From Piezodorus guildinii (taxonomy: Eukaryota > Arthropoda > Insecta > Hemiptera > Pentatomidae), in assembly GCA_023052935.1 (NCBI GenBank), contig CM041292.1, positions 109,851,147 through 109,915,146 of the forward strand: a stretch of DNA of 64,000 nucleotides, given 5' to 3'. Below are positions 10,492 through 20,919 of this stretch, piece by piece. Every line of letters starts with the position of its first letter. The stretch's first letter is position 1. The notes under the pieces are model-generated. The model had not been told where the DNA came from. It made no database searches and saw only the letters and a list, made by a program, of their open reading frames with translations. The position numbers and the translations under genes were made by a program.

Positions 10492-11480
10492 TATTGCATA
10501 TACACTCATTCAATAAAGTTTCCATACAGCATGCTTTTTTTTGCATAGCTATTTATTTTCAACTTAACAATTTCCTAATGTACAAATTATTAATACTAAT
10601 GTTAGATTTTTTATTCTTATCCTCCAACTTTATTTACTAAATAATACACAAACATTCTATGTATATACAGCAACAATGGTATATACAATCCACGGCTCAG
10701 GCCTCGTATTGCCCGTTGGCAAAGTATTTAGGATTTTCCGAAGTCTCACTAAGATTTCATGGAGGTATTTTATGATTTCGTGGACTTCCTCTCATCTCTC
10801 CTCTCCCTCCTCCCAAAGCACAATCCTAAATGACCAGACGATGGCTGAGCTTTCTGTCGTACATCGGAAGTTTAGATCGTCTGTCAAATATTGCTTTTTA
10901 TTAACCCTAAACATGGTATTGCTTCCATGCAATACCAAAAAAAAAAAAAAATCGAATATTAGATAAAAAATGTATTTATTTATTATCATTTTATCATAAA
11001 TATAAAACGAGACAGGATGTCATTTGTTAATGGTAGGTTAAAAATGTTTTTATACACTTTCAATATTAATACTATCTCTTGTACTATCCAGCGTGTATGT
11101 ATCTTATCTCGATTATCAAATCGTAGTTCAGTAATAACTTTATTTGGACCTGAGAAACTGATTTCGGTTTAATATGAGCGTTTCTCGTGATTCGAGAGAG
11201 CTCATGGTTTGCAGGGCTTATCTATAAGAAAAATTGCATATCTGTTGAACAAGTCACATGCTACTGTACAGTATGGACTACAAAGACATAAAGAGTTAAA
11301 ATCTTTGAAGGATAGAACACGTGCTGGAAGACAGAAGACTGGAGAATCGCCAGAGTGCTAACCTAAGAAATAAATAATTTAGGTGATATCCTCATTTATC
11401 AAGAAGCATGAACGGAAATGTAATGTAATTGAAGAACCATAGTAGAACAACTACGAAACATGTTTTCGAAGGTTATTTTT
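10492..11480 (+). mobile_element. Tc1/mariner-like relic
   Basis: The left end is TA followed by CACTCATTCAATAAAGTTTCC, then CATACAGCAT. The same terminus occurs inverted at 48336 (TA + CACTCACTCACAAAAGTTTC), so this is a true family end. A second shared block lies at 11020-11130 (TTGTTAATGGTAGGT and ACACTTTCAATATTAATACT). A transposase N-terminal remnant follows at 11191. About 400 bp between the two shared blocks has no counterpart in the other copy and is probably a later insertion. Confidence 0.6.
11191..11361 (+). pseudogene. Tc1-like transposase, N-terminal HTH remnant
   Basis: An open segment between stops encodes LSIRKIAYLLNKSHATVQYG followed by LQRHKEL and DRTRAGRQKT. This matches the paired-like helix-turn-helix layout of Tc1 transposases (G-x-S-x-R-x-IA-x-LN-x-S-x-x-TV ... 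R-x-R-x-GR-x-x-x-T), which binds the terminal inverted repeat. The frame ends at TAA 11359-11361, and no DD34E/D catalytic region follows in frame. The gene is dead and strongly truncated. Confidence 0.6.
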
Positions 11481-11897
11481 TTACGCTTTTGGTCTGGCAA
11501 GGAGGATTTCACGGAAGTAATCGCGTTAAGAATTATCTCAACCATTTGTAATGGCAGAGATTGTATGTTCCGCCGGATTGAAGGCGTAAGTAATAATTGG
11601 GATGATTATAGTCCTCTCAGTAGTTTTTCTCAGGGTTTTTTTTGACGTCTGGAGTTGTGTTTTTTACTTTCTCGTCTGCCTAAGATGTAAAGTTCTTATC
11701 TCACTACTAGAGTCTTTTAAGGATTAATGGATTTGTAATCACCGAGTTTGTATTAGTCGACCCTTCGACATCTTTGGTCTTAATAAGTTATTTTTCATTA
11801 TTTCAAAACCACGGATAAAATCATTTTCAGACAGCTTAGATAAACTTGGAAAAATATTATATCATTATATTCTTATCAACGGAAGATCTAGCGTAAT
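11481..11897. other. No recognisable gene
   Basis: AT-rich spacer. One short ORF here shows no motif I recognise. Confidence 0.35.
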
Positions 11898-11964
11898 ATT
11901 AGAGGTAGATATTGGGGCTGATTTATTTCTTCCAAATTCCTAATTTTTTATTCTATCAACGATT

Positions 11965-11997
11965 CAACGTTTCGGGATCCCACTCCCATCATCAATC
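11965..11997 (-). ncRNA. Hammerhead-like motif
   Basis: On the - strand: TTGATGA (core CUGAUGA with its first base changed), one unpaired T, stem GGGA/TCCC, then GAAAC. Stem II is perfectly paired. The altered first core base should lower or abolish cleavage. Confidence 0.5.
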
Positions 11998-12373
11998 CAG
12001 TTGAGAACAAAGATGTAAGCAATACTCTGCTCAGATATGATTTTTCTCTTACTGACTATTTTTATTGATTTGTCTTTTAGTTTTTTATATCAGTGACATA
12101 AGTTGGGATAAGCTAATGAATTTCAAAAAGTAAAAACCAGGCAGTTTTAAAATATTTATTTATTACTTTAACTTATTACTATGTGATATTGTTAATTGTT
12201 GTTTTATTTAAATACCTCTTAATTATTTTAAAATTTGTGTACAATAATTTTTAAATGTTGTTAAATAGGGACACCTAGCTTATAATATTTTTTTTTAAAA
12301 CGTTTTAATAATGCACTTCATTATAGTTGTTTTTTTAAAGTAATTGGTAATTGTTAATTTTACTTGTAAAGTC

Positions 12374-12400
12374 CTGATGATGGAAGTGAGATCCCGAAAC
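12374..12400 (+). ncRNA. Hammerhead-like motif
   Basis: Exact core CTGATGA at 12374-12380, one unpaired T, a stem of mostly paired bases (GGAA ... TCCC with one mismatch), then GAAAC at 12396-12400. Outside it, TTGTA (12364-12368) can pair with TACAA (12414-12418), which could form part of stem I. Confidence 0.55.
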
Positions 12401-12480
12401 GTTGAATTGTTCATACAATAAAAAATTTAGAATTTAGAAGACATAAATCAGCCCCAATATCTACTTCTAATATTTGGAAC

Positions 12481-14036
12481 AGGAGTGCTGCCATTGGGTA
12501 GTTCTTCCTCAAGTCTGTATCACGCTGTTTATCTTTTGTCATCTACACAATTACTTGTTGTATTTTGAAATACAGTTGTAAATTTCAATAAATGATGTTA
12601 TAAAAAAAAAATATTTGGAAAAAACTTTAAACGTGATTTTAACCGATGCAAACATTATTGTTATTGTTTTCTTGAATTTTATTACTCCAATATATTATTC
12701 AAGGAATAATTTATTGCTAAAACACTAACTGGCATACAAATACTAACAGACAAGAGTGACATCAATTAAATGACATTTATAATAAAGCGAGTAGTTTACT
12801 TGTAAAATGCAGAAATTGTTATAGTGAGTAAGAATTTATCAGCGATGATGTATGAGGAGTGTCATCTATTCAACTGTGATTTCTGTGTAAAATTCCTTCA
12901 TTTCTTAAAAAAAAAAAAAATCAATTTTTTTTTTTTTTTTTTTATCAAGCTAGAAAATAAAAAAAAAACGCCTCACTCTATGATAGCCGTGCAGATCGGT
13001 TCCGGTCATGTAGTGCACTACTTGCAGCTGACACTGAATACTGTCTCCGTGACGGAGCACCTTCAATGCTGGATCTGTTTTTTATTGTTTTTTTGTTTCT
13101 AAAGAAATGTGTATTGATTTTTTATTTAATTTACATCTTTAAAAAAATAATATAAAATTAACCTTGTGCTAATATACAGTCAAATGATTTATTATTAAAC
13201 AGCACATCAACTGTAACTAACTGTCAACTCTTTGATTTCCCTTCATTGATATGAGATTGTAGTAGAACAGTCGAGGTATGAACTAAGTGGTGAAGTTTTT
13301 ATAACACTTGTAAAAATGATAGTAATATTGAACTACTTCTCTTTTTTGCGTAACCCGTACTTGTTGAATCTTTTTGAAAATGTGATAACAAATTGTCAAA
13401 TTTCAAGGAGTTCCACCGTTTACTCCTACGTTTTTGGTCTCGTTGATAGTTTAAGTTTTAGTGGAGCTAATTTTAAATGAACCTCTGTTCACAGCTCATC
13501 AAAATTCGTTGAAGCATTGTAATTTCTGGCAAGGTTACAAGGCACGTGGAGTCGAGAACAAAACACTCCTGCTGATACCTGGTCGAAAATCACAAAGCTT
13601 TTTTTAGGTACGTGATAATAAACGATGAGTTACTTTTGTGTGTAATTACTTTTCGTTTTCACTTTCATGTTCGAAAATTAGGAAGTTTATCGGAATAAAT
13701 AATATTTAAATGTCTTCTAAATATTTTGGTAATTTAATTGTTAGTCTAGTTTAAGTTTTTACAAACTCGCAGTAAAATTAAAGTATTTATATAATGTTAT
13801 TTAAGAGATTTATATCAATAAACACCTTTTTTCATGTTTTTTTTTTAAAAATGGCGTATGTGATAAACAAAAAGAAAGACTTGAGTTTATTGGTATAATT
13901 TTCTCTTCTTGCATGAAGATCTAGTGTCCCCTCTCTTTCTCCCCCACTTTTAGTCTGCATGTCATGGAGAACGAATCTCTGAATCACTGAAAAAGCGAGA
14001 TTACACTAAAAAAATTGATAAACCACTTTATAAGAA
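12481..14036. other. No recognisable gene
   Basis: AT-rich, with poly-A and poly-T runs near 12907-12942. I see no domain and no copy of another repeat in this stretch. Confidence 0.4.
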
Positions 14037-14091
14037 CTATTTCTAACCGGTTTGTTTATTTATTTATTTAACGTCACTTTATGCTATTGTT
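14037..14091 (-). mobile_element. SINE-A, 3' part (interrupted copy)
   Basis: The family 3' end, read on the + strand as TTTATTTATTTAACGTCACT and TTATGCTATTGTT, stops abruptly at 14091. It resumes at 19482 with GCTAATCAGACGATGCTAC. The host flank CTATTTCTAACCGGTTT at 14037 reappears as CTATTTCTAGCCGTTTT at 19691, which is the target duplication of the SINE itself. Confidence 0.85.
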
Positions 14092-15612
14092 TTGAACCTC
14101 TATTGAATGGGGTTAAAGATGCGAATAACAATATAATTGCGGATCTGACTGAGATATTAAATAAATTTAAACAACACTTTGACGGCATTCAAAATACGGA
14201 AAATAATAATCAATCTCCTCCCTCTGAATACCAGAGCGCTGAACCACGGATAGACGCACCGAGTAAAGAGGAAGTCGAAATGGCGATAGGAAAATCAAAC
14301 GTTATAAAGTTGCGGGAAGTGATAATATTACGAGTGAATTAATCAAGGCGTGTGGAGAAGCGGGCGTTTCCAAATTGCATGTTTTAGTTAAAAAGATCTG
14401 GAAAAATGAAAAAATGCCCGAAGAATGGAAAGAATCAATAGTTCACAAAAAAGGACGGATTGTAACAACTATCATGGGATCTCTCTTCTCCCAGTATGCT
14501 ATAAAATATTCTCGTCAATACTAACTACCCGAATCACGGAATACGCTGAGGAAATTATCGGAGACTACCAATGTGGTTTTAAGCGGAATCGCTCGACTGT
14601 TGATCAAATATTTTCCTTACGTCAAATATTAGAGAAGAAGCTGGAATACAACGGTGTAGTCCATCAACTCTATATTGTTTTTAAAAAGGCTTATGATTCC
14701 ATAGACCGTCAGAAGCTGTATAACATCATGATTGAACAGAGAATACCTAGAAAGTTAGTAAACCTAGTAGAGATGTGTTTGTCGGAAACATTTAATAAAG
14801 ATAGAATCGGTCATAATTATTCCAAGACATTTGAGGTGCGATCGGGTTTAAAACAGGGTGACTCCCTTTCACCTGTGTTATTTACTATAGCTTTAGAATA
14901 TGTCATAGAAAAGGTGATGTGTACCGAGAAAGGCTTTAATATGGGTGACAAGATTCCGGTTTTGGGGCATGCCGATGATTTGGTATTGCTAGGTGAAGAC
15001 ACGAAAACCATACAACTAAATACAGTTGTGTTAATGAAAACCGGTAAACAAATAGGTCTCGAATTAAATACCGATTAGACGAAATATGTGATTAGTAGCA
15101 GAAATGGTGGCGATATTGATGATGTTAATATTTCAGGGCATACTTTTGAATACGTAGAGAAATGCAAGTATTTAGGTTCAATGATATGAAGAAAAAATTA
15201 AATCCAGGAAGAAATAAAGTCTCGGTTAAAGGTAGGAAATGTGTGTTATTATTCAGTTACTAAATTACTTAGCTCGCGACTTCAGTCTAAAAACTTAAAG
15301 GTTAGAATTTATAAAACTATTATTCTTCCGACGGTTCTCTACGGACGCGGAATTGCGGAACTTGTATCCTGTAAATATAATTAAGTTGATAGCATCGCGG
15401 AGACTCAAATGGGCGCGTAAAGTTGTTGGGCTCGGTAAGGAACGGATTCCGAGAAAGTTGGTATTCGCTGAACCGACTGGTAGGGTGAAGCTTCGATGGG
15501 AGGATTGCGTTAAGGCTGATCTCGGTGGCTTGGGCTTGACCGGCGAACATTGGACGAGTCTGTGCAGGCGAAGTTTGGTGGTATCGGCATCGAACCTTCG
15601 GGTTCGGTAAGC
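14092..15612 (+). pseudogene. RTE-like LINE, 5'-truncated reverse transcriptase
   Basis: Several frames together cover the RT and C-terminal part of a LINE. The 5' piece (to about 14300) carries the pre-RT region, and a frameshift leads to KVAGSDNITSELIKACGEAG. A second shift near 14450 enters the 217-residue frame at 14425-15078. That frame contains NNYHGISLLP, the GF-x-R-x-RST-x-DQIF motif, motif A written IVFKKAYDS with V at residue 85 where aspartate is expected, GLKQGDSLSPVLF, and motif C as HADD (residues 182-185) instead of YADD. In-frame stops fall at 15076 and 15187. The C-terminal module resumes at 15353 in another frame (LIASRRLKWA ... RWEDCVKADL). The catalytic changes show that it is dead. 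The clade call is from overall motif pattern and the short simple-repeat tail. Confidence 0.8.
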
Positions 15613-15698
15613 CTATTATTATTATTTTTTATTTGTTCTCAGCTTTCGCTGGCATTAGAGCCTACCCGGACCTAAGTCAAGGCTGAGGCTAGTAAATC

Positions 15699-16313
15699 TT
15701 AATCCTTTATGTTCATTACTTTTCGAACAATACTCGCAGTACCGAGTAACACAGCTTTCTGCATCTCATCCAGAATGTTGAGGGGAAGATCCAGCTCCTT
15801 TATTGAATTAACAGTCATCTCTGGGATCAAGCCATTAGTTGAAATGATCAACGGCAGCACTCTCACTTTGTCAAGCCTGTACAATTCTTCCCCCAAATCC
15901 TGATATTTTCTGACCTTTTCTGCAACTACCTTGTGCAGGTTATCATCTGATGGCACCCCTATCTCGATGATCATTGCACATTTTTCTGCCTTTAACATCA
16001 GTAAAATATCTGGCTTATTAAGCGGAATTGTATGGTCACTTATGATGGCCAGGTCCCAATACAGCTTGACGTGCTGTCTATTAATGACTGGCTGTGGGAT
16101 GTATTTGTAATACGGGCAAGTTTCCTCCAGCATATGATATTTCTTGGCCAACACTTGGTGAACAATTTTAGCCACGTTATTGTGCCTCAGCAAGTATTCC
16201 TTTCCAGCGAGCACTTGACAGCCTGACGTGATATGCTGAATTGATTCTGTAACTGCTCTACACATACGGCACAGCTCAGAAATAGCTTCTCCACATATAC
16301 GTATTTGTGGCAA
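15699..16313 (-). pseudogene. CCHC plus restriction-like endonuclease domain of the R4/Dong-like element
   Basis: This is the C-terminal 204 residues of the element. The cluster C15-x2-C18-x8-H27-x4-C32 is the conserved zinc knuckle upstream of the endonuclease. The endonuclease core follows: a conserved YWDLAIISD, PD at residues 101-102, the acidic residue in IIEIGVP (E117, where related elements usually have D), and the E-K-x-x-KYQDL segment. These correspond to the PD-(D/E)xK nuclease that nicks the target in R2/R4-type LINEs. The end of the ORF is open and ends at TAA, but it joins the RT only through a frameshift near 16290. Confidence 0.8.
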
Positions 16314-17358
16314 TAACTTGCTCCTGAATCGCTAAAATAAATCCTTCAGTTTCAGGAAACAAATTACCATTAGGCAACCATGCTAGCGATGAACCTTTGT
16401 CTATGCCGGTTGCTACTATATTTTGGTAATATCTTCCGTGAAGTTCTTTAGATTTCCACGTTTCAATCATTTCTTCTTGATTTGCAGGCAAGCGAAACTG
16501 GTCGTTCTGAAGATTTAATGCAGCAAGACCTATACCCAGAGCTTTGATCGTTGAGACGATTCTTGATGTCCCAGATGTTCTAAAGTAGTTTCTTAGATTA
16601 TTTTCCTCTTGGTGGCACGCCCTCACTAGACTTATGAGGCCTCGCCCTCCTAATTTTCGTGGAAGATATATTCTAATCACAGATGATTTCGGATGACGCT
16701 TTCTTGAGTTTACCATCTGCACTCTTAGATAGGAGTCCAAAGCTTCCAGATCAGTATTGCTCCATTTTGAAATTCCAAAGGAATACATTAATGCTGGAAT
16801 GGCCCATGTATTAATGGATTTTATTATGTTTTTGCCTGAAAGATAAGTTCCGAGGATGACCTTTACTCGTTTTTTAAATTTTTCTTCAAACATCTTTTTT
16901 ATATCTTTCTTAAACTCCAAAAGTTGATGTGTTCCAAGGTATTTGTAAGAGCCATTTTCGTTCAAACTGTTAACTACTGCATTATTAGTTAACTCCATAT
17001 TACTTGATTCTTTCAACTTTCCTTTATGAATATGAAGTACTGTACATTTATCCAGTCCCATCTTCATATGAATATCCTCACTAAAGGTCCTTACCACTTC
17101 AAGAAGGCTTTGTAGATCGTTTTCATTCTTGGCATACAATTTAATATCATCAATGTAAAGGGAATGGGAAACAATCGTTTCCTGTCCGAGATGATAACCT
17201 TTGCCTGATGAGTTCAGCAATCTACTTAAAGGGTTGATGGACAAACAAAACCAAAGCGGGCTCATGGAGTCACCCTGAAATATGCCTCTAGAAATAGGTA
17301 TTTTTTCGTTGCATAGTTGTGCTTTACTACCAGGCATTATTAAAGACACCTTCCACAA
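16276..17358 (-). pseudogene. Reverse transcriptase, motifs B-E and thumb, R4/Dong-like
   Basis: 360 residues without a stop, the longest frame in the window. RGIFQGDSMSP at residues 24-34 is the RT motif preceding the active site, and YIDD at 68-71 is the catalytic box with both aspartates present. LDKC and NGSYKYLG follow in the positions typical of the R4 clade, then INTWAIPALMYSFGISKW and LPRKLGGRGLISL, a conserved linker of this clade. The upstream half, including motif A, is in another frame (17327-17890). A shift near 17340 separates them. Confidence 0.85.
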
Positions 17359-17890
17359 ACAAGTTCATAAGAGGCTCTAGCAGTTCTATTATAGTTTTGT
17401 CTATTTTATAAATATGTAGACTTTCCAAGAGCCAATCGTGGGGCACTGAATCGTGTGCCTCCTGGTAGTCTGTCCAGGCTATGGAAATGTTGCGCTTCTT
17501 TACCTGTGAAGCTATGAAACTATCAATGAAAAGCAATTCCTTGCATCCCTTCGCGTTATCTCTCGTCCCTAACTGTTCTTCAGCCATTAAATTGTAATAA
17601 TTTGAATAATTTTTTAACTTGTTATTGATAACTGATGTTAGCAGCTTGTATGTTCCATTGAGGCATACAATTGGTCTAAAATCTTTTGGTTCGAATTCCT
17701 GTTTTTCTCCTTTTGGTATCAAGTAGGTAAGACCGGTACAAAACTCTTCAGGAATTTCGACTTTGTTTTCTAAAAAACATTGAAAGCAACTTGCGAGTAG
17801 TGGATGGACACACGTAAAGTTTTTCAGCCAGTAGTTATGCAGCTTGTCTGGCCCGGTTGCCTTCCAATTTTTCATCTTCTTTAGAGCCAC
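17327..17890 (-). pseudogene. Reverse transcriptase, fingers and motif A, R4/Dong-like
   Basis: Contains WKATGPDKLHNYWLK and TGLTYLIPKGE in the first 60 residues, FRPIVCLNGTYKLLTSVI near 71-88, and motif A as WTDYQEAHDSVPH with the catalytic aspartate at residue 141. Related elements usually have a phenylalanine (FDSVPH) where this copy has H. A TAA stop interrupts the frame upstream near 17923, where the sequence continues toward the N-terminal segments. Confidence 0.8.
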
Positions 17891-18043
17891 GACAATATCT
17901 TTTTCATGAATTGTGACTGCTTACATAATCGGTACATCAGCCACTCTCTCTTTCAACTTTTTTAACCAATATGCATCCTTCTTATATGATTTTTCAGTAC
18001 CCCAAATAGTTTTCCAGTTATCGATCAGAAGCCCACTGTTTGG

Positions 18044-18226
18044 CTATTTGCTGCTATTATTTAAACTTCTGGATGACAACTGCCGATAGAAAAGCTTATC
18101 TGTATTGGCAAAACTTTTGTTTTGTTTCCTCCTTTCAGCTGCTTCAGTGTATCTCCTTATTCTATTCGCATATACTGCCAGCCTTTGTTTCATATTTTCC
18201 ATAAGTTTAGCTAATTCTAGATTCAT
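18044..18226 (-). pseudogene. Linker segment of the R4/Dong-like element
   Basis: A 60-residue open segment rich in arginine, lysine and glutamine (RIRRYTEAAERRKQNKSF, then DKLFYRQL). It lies between the Myb-like region and the RT. A basic stretch followed by FYR-x-L directly before the RT is usual in this clade. Confidence 0.6.
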
Positions 18227-18519
18227 TTCCGACGCTTGTACTCCTCCAATATGTGAGACAATTATTTCATCTACCTTCGTCTTAAGCTTGATTGAAGCGT
18301 AGCCTGGATCTCTTAGATAATTTGTAAGAATTCCAATTTTACGGCGCAGAGATTCAATTTTATTTAAGAGTCTTTCAAGGAGAGTTCTTGCCCTTGTCCT
18401 GTTTAGTGCAGTTTTCTTTATCTGGTCGTTCTCTAACTAAACCTAGTTTTAAGGCAACTGTTATGGCAGCGACATATATCCAATGACTGATCTCTAAAAC
18501 CATCATTTCACTTGTCATA

Positions 18520-19242
18520 TTATCTGACAACACTTGGTAATGGTTTGGCAATTTTTAATGTTGTTTTTCCATAAGGCACTCGAGGTAGTGACGGTCTGTT
18601 TTGCAGAGGAATACCTTCAAACTTGATGTGTTCTAGGATCAAAATTTCCTTCAATTCTAGCCTTAACTGGTCATCTTGCTCACTCTGCTTGACTGGCTGC
18701 TCCTCTGTAACTGCTGTCTCATTACACTCCTGAGCCTGCTCAGTCAAATTGCTAGTTGTACCATGATTGGCAAAAGTATTGAGTGTTCTTGCAATTTCCA
18801 CTCTGATTTCATTCATTTCCGCATCTGACAGAAACTTCCGTTTCATAATTTTTTTGAGCTAGCCGTTGAGATGTGACTTCAATCTCTGGGGACTGTGCAC
18901 TCCAGTATTCAGTTATTCGGCTGCGATATCCTGTTTTTTCAGTCTCCGCTTTTGTAGCCAAAAAATATGTCCGGATTACTGCAAGGTTCATATTGCGGGT
19001 CCACTTCATCCGGGGTTGCAAGTTCCTTTGGTGATTTGTTCCTCTTCTTCGTGCGGGATGCTCAATGGGAGCTTCCAAGCTCGATTCAGAGTTTAAGGTG
19101 AAGAGGCCGGTCTTACGGTTCCATACGGCACCGGAGCACCGCTCGCACTGCCTGCCGATGTCGAGGGCTGTGAATCCATTCTCTCCAGAGCACCCCTTAC
19201 TCTGGATTCGTCCAAGGCTATTTGGCCTCTAGTTCGCACCAT
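18520..19242 (-). pseudogene. N-terminal region with Myb-like domain, R4/Dong-like
   Basis: The likely start is the ATG at 19242, giving a Ser/Ala/Pro-rich beginning. A one-base loss near 19095 shifts into the segment PARRRGTNHQRN, then W-T-RNMNLAVIRTYFLATKAE and GYRSRITEYW, with conserved tryptophans as in the Myb-like DNA-binding domain of R2/R4 elements. A further shift near 18840 leads to a 108-residue acidic Q/E/N-rich piece. The domain probably recognises target DNA. Confidence 0.65.
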
Positions 19243-19446
19243 TGTTATTTGGGTAAATGCATTTTATACCTGCTTCCAGGTCTTCCTAGGGAAGGTAGCC
19301 CTAGGGTGTGTACTGTGAGTGTGCTTCATGTCAGTGTGGATGTGTTAGTGGGCTGTTCTGTGTGTACTTAGGGTGGTGTACTGTACTCAGGAACCCGGGG
19401 GACCGTAAAACCCCGGTAACTGCACCCATCAGTCACCCCCTGCGGG

Positions 19447-19470
19447 TTTATTATTATTATTATTATTATT
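19447..19470. repeat. (TTA)n repeat, tail of the RTE-like LINE
   Basis: Eight TTA/ATT units lie directly before the 11-bp duplication ATGCTATTGTT (19471-19481). The matching ATT run at 15613-15626 is the other half of the same tail, split by the R4/Dong-like insertion. Confidence 0.85.
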
Positions 19471-19481
19471 ATGCTATTGTT

Positions 19482-19707
19482 GCTAATCAGACGATGCTAC
19501 AGTGAGAGTCCTATATTTTGCCTATACAGGTTTAATTAGGATAGGGATCTTTAACGGGTACCTGATATCGCACAGGTTCCGGATAACCTTATAACGTCCC
19601 CTCCGAAAGACTAGGGCCACTTGCTGGGTTTAACCCTTTGATCTTGGGCATAGAAGGCTGTTATGCTAGCCAACCTGCTATAAGTGATCCCTATTTCTAG
19701 CCGTTTT
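19482..19707 (-). mobile_element. SINE-A, 5' part (interrupted copy)
   Basis: Continues the copy begun at 14037: GACGATGCTACAGTGAGAGT, TAGGATAGGGATCTTTAACG, then a tRNA-like head near 19630-19690 (reverse of GGGTTTAACCC-type B box and GTTATGCTAGCC A-box region). The TSD half CTATTTCTAGCCG follows at 19691. Confidence 0.85.
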
Positions 19708-20099
19708 TCTGGTCAAAGGTGGCTCTAATATAACTTTCGAAGAAAATCCTTACTTTGTGTCTTATTATTCCAATCTAGAAAACCTTCCTATATCATAAAC
19801 CTCTTTACTCCACGTTCTTTCAAACATACTCTTAACATAAAGCAAACTCTCGATTAAAAAAGCTTCCTTCAAAAAGTTCAGATTCATCCGTGCTTTGAAC
19901 CATACTTTGAAGCACACTCCCCATCTTCCTTCGTCAAGTATTGTCTCTAAACACGCTCAAACTCCATTCGTTTCTCCCTCTCTTCAATGATGAATCTTCC
20001 GCACTTTATCAAATAGAGCATTTATAAATAATTAAATTCATTCAATGTTTCACCTTTTTTAAACTATATTCTTTATCTCTTCTCTTATACATATAAAAC
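19708..20099. other. No recognisable gene
   Basis: AT-rich with short TTC/CTT-rich patches. No feature is supported. Confidence 0.35.
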
Positions 20100-20690
20100 A
20101 ATAATGGGATTTTGGTTTCCGCTAACTCCTTCTAAACCACTGGACAGATTTTGATACGGTTTTCACCATCGTTTAGGCCATTCTTTCCTGAAGGTTTATA
20201 AGGAAAATGCATTGCAATTTAGTTTTTCTTTAAACGGGAAAATAAATTTTCTGTGACCAAGTCATAAAAAATTATTCCTGAAATATAAGTAGTAACATAG
20301 ATGTATAATGTACTGTTGGAAAGCCCAAGGTTTTAGAAAAGTCAATATGTAACGAAGTCACGATTTAATAGAAAGATGTTATAAGCGCATACCCTTATTC
20401 AGAAATATTATTTGTAATGTTGTGGGTTAGGAAGGTTATTGTGAATCATGGTAATCGTACAGGTTACATACTTCATACAGCAGTCAAGATTTTAGAAAAA
20501 AAATATTATGTACCAAATCGTGCATAAATTGCTAAAAAATATGAAAAGTTGTTATAAACTAATACTGTATGTAAATAATTATTTCTACTTTTAGATTATT
20601 TCACAAAAAACAGTAGTTTTGCACACATGGAAACTAAATTAACTTTAATACATTAAAATGTATTTAGAATAAGTTCATATGAAATAAAAA
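20100..20690 (+). repeat. Interspersed repeat family R, copy
   Basis: Contains ACAATAATGGGATTTTGGTT and CTAACTCCTTCTAAACCACT, then GACAGATTTTGATACGGTTT, and AATGTACTGTTGGAAAG near 20320. The last block recurs at 5740, at 20950 (inverted) and at 39540 (inverted). It is non-coding and unclassified. Confidence 0.55.
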
Positions 20691-20919
20691 AATCTGGTGC
20701 GGGCAACACACGACATTCACTTACCTTCATTTTTAAAATCAATAAAAGAATTTTCAAACACAGAGATAAAAATACGTGAAACTATTAAAGAATTAATTAA
20801 ATTGAATTTATATAGAAACATGTGTTTTATTAAAAAATCTATTATATTATTATCTAAAATAATCAGTTAGTTTTATCTTCTTTTCATCACTCTCTATTAA
20901 CTTTTAAAAGCTTGAGTAT

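Larger units (their letters stand above)
11898..12480. mobile_element. Head-to-head pair of PLE-like terminal repeats
   Basis: The left arm (about 11898-12000) and right arm (about 12370-12480) are inverted copies. Shared blocks are GTAGATATTGGGGCTGATTTA, a TTT-ATTCTATC/GTATGAACAATTCAACG segment, and a hammerhead-like core with CCCGAAACG. They flank about 370 bp of AT-rich sequence without coding capacity. Inverted terminal repeats carrying hammerhead motifs fit Penelope-like elements, though no PLE protein sequence is present here. Confidence 0.6.
15612..19446 (-). mobile_element. R4/Dong-like non-LTR element in a TAA repeat
   Basis: A nearly full-length element reads on the - strand. It has a 5' UTR (about 19446-19243), an N-terminal region with a Myb-like DNA-binding segment, RT, a CCHC cluster, a restriction-like endonuclease, a short 3' UTR, and ATT/TAA repeats at both borders. 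The right border is (TTA)n at 19447-19470; the left border is TATTATTATTATT at 15613-15626. Insertion into TAA repeats and an R2/R4-type endonuclease are the known properties of Dong of Bombyx mori. The coding sequence has at least five breaks. Confidence 0.8.
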
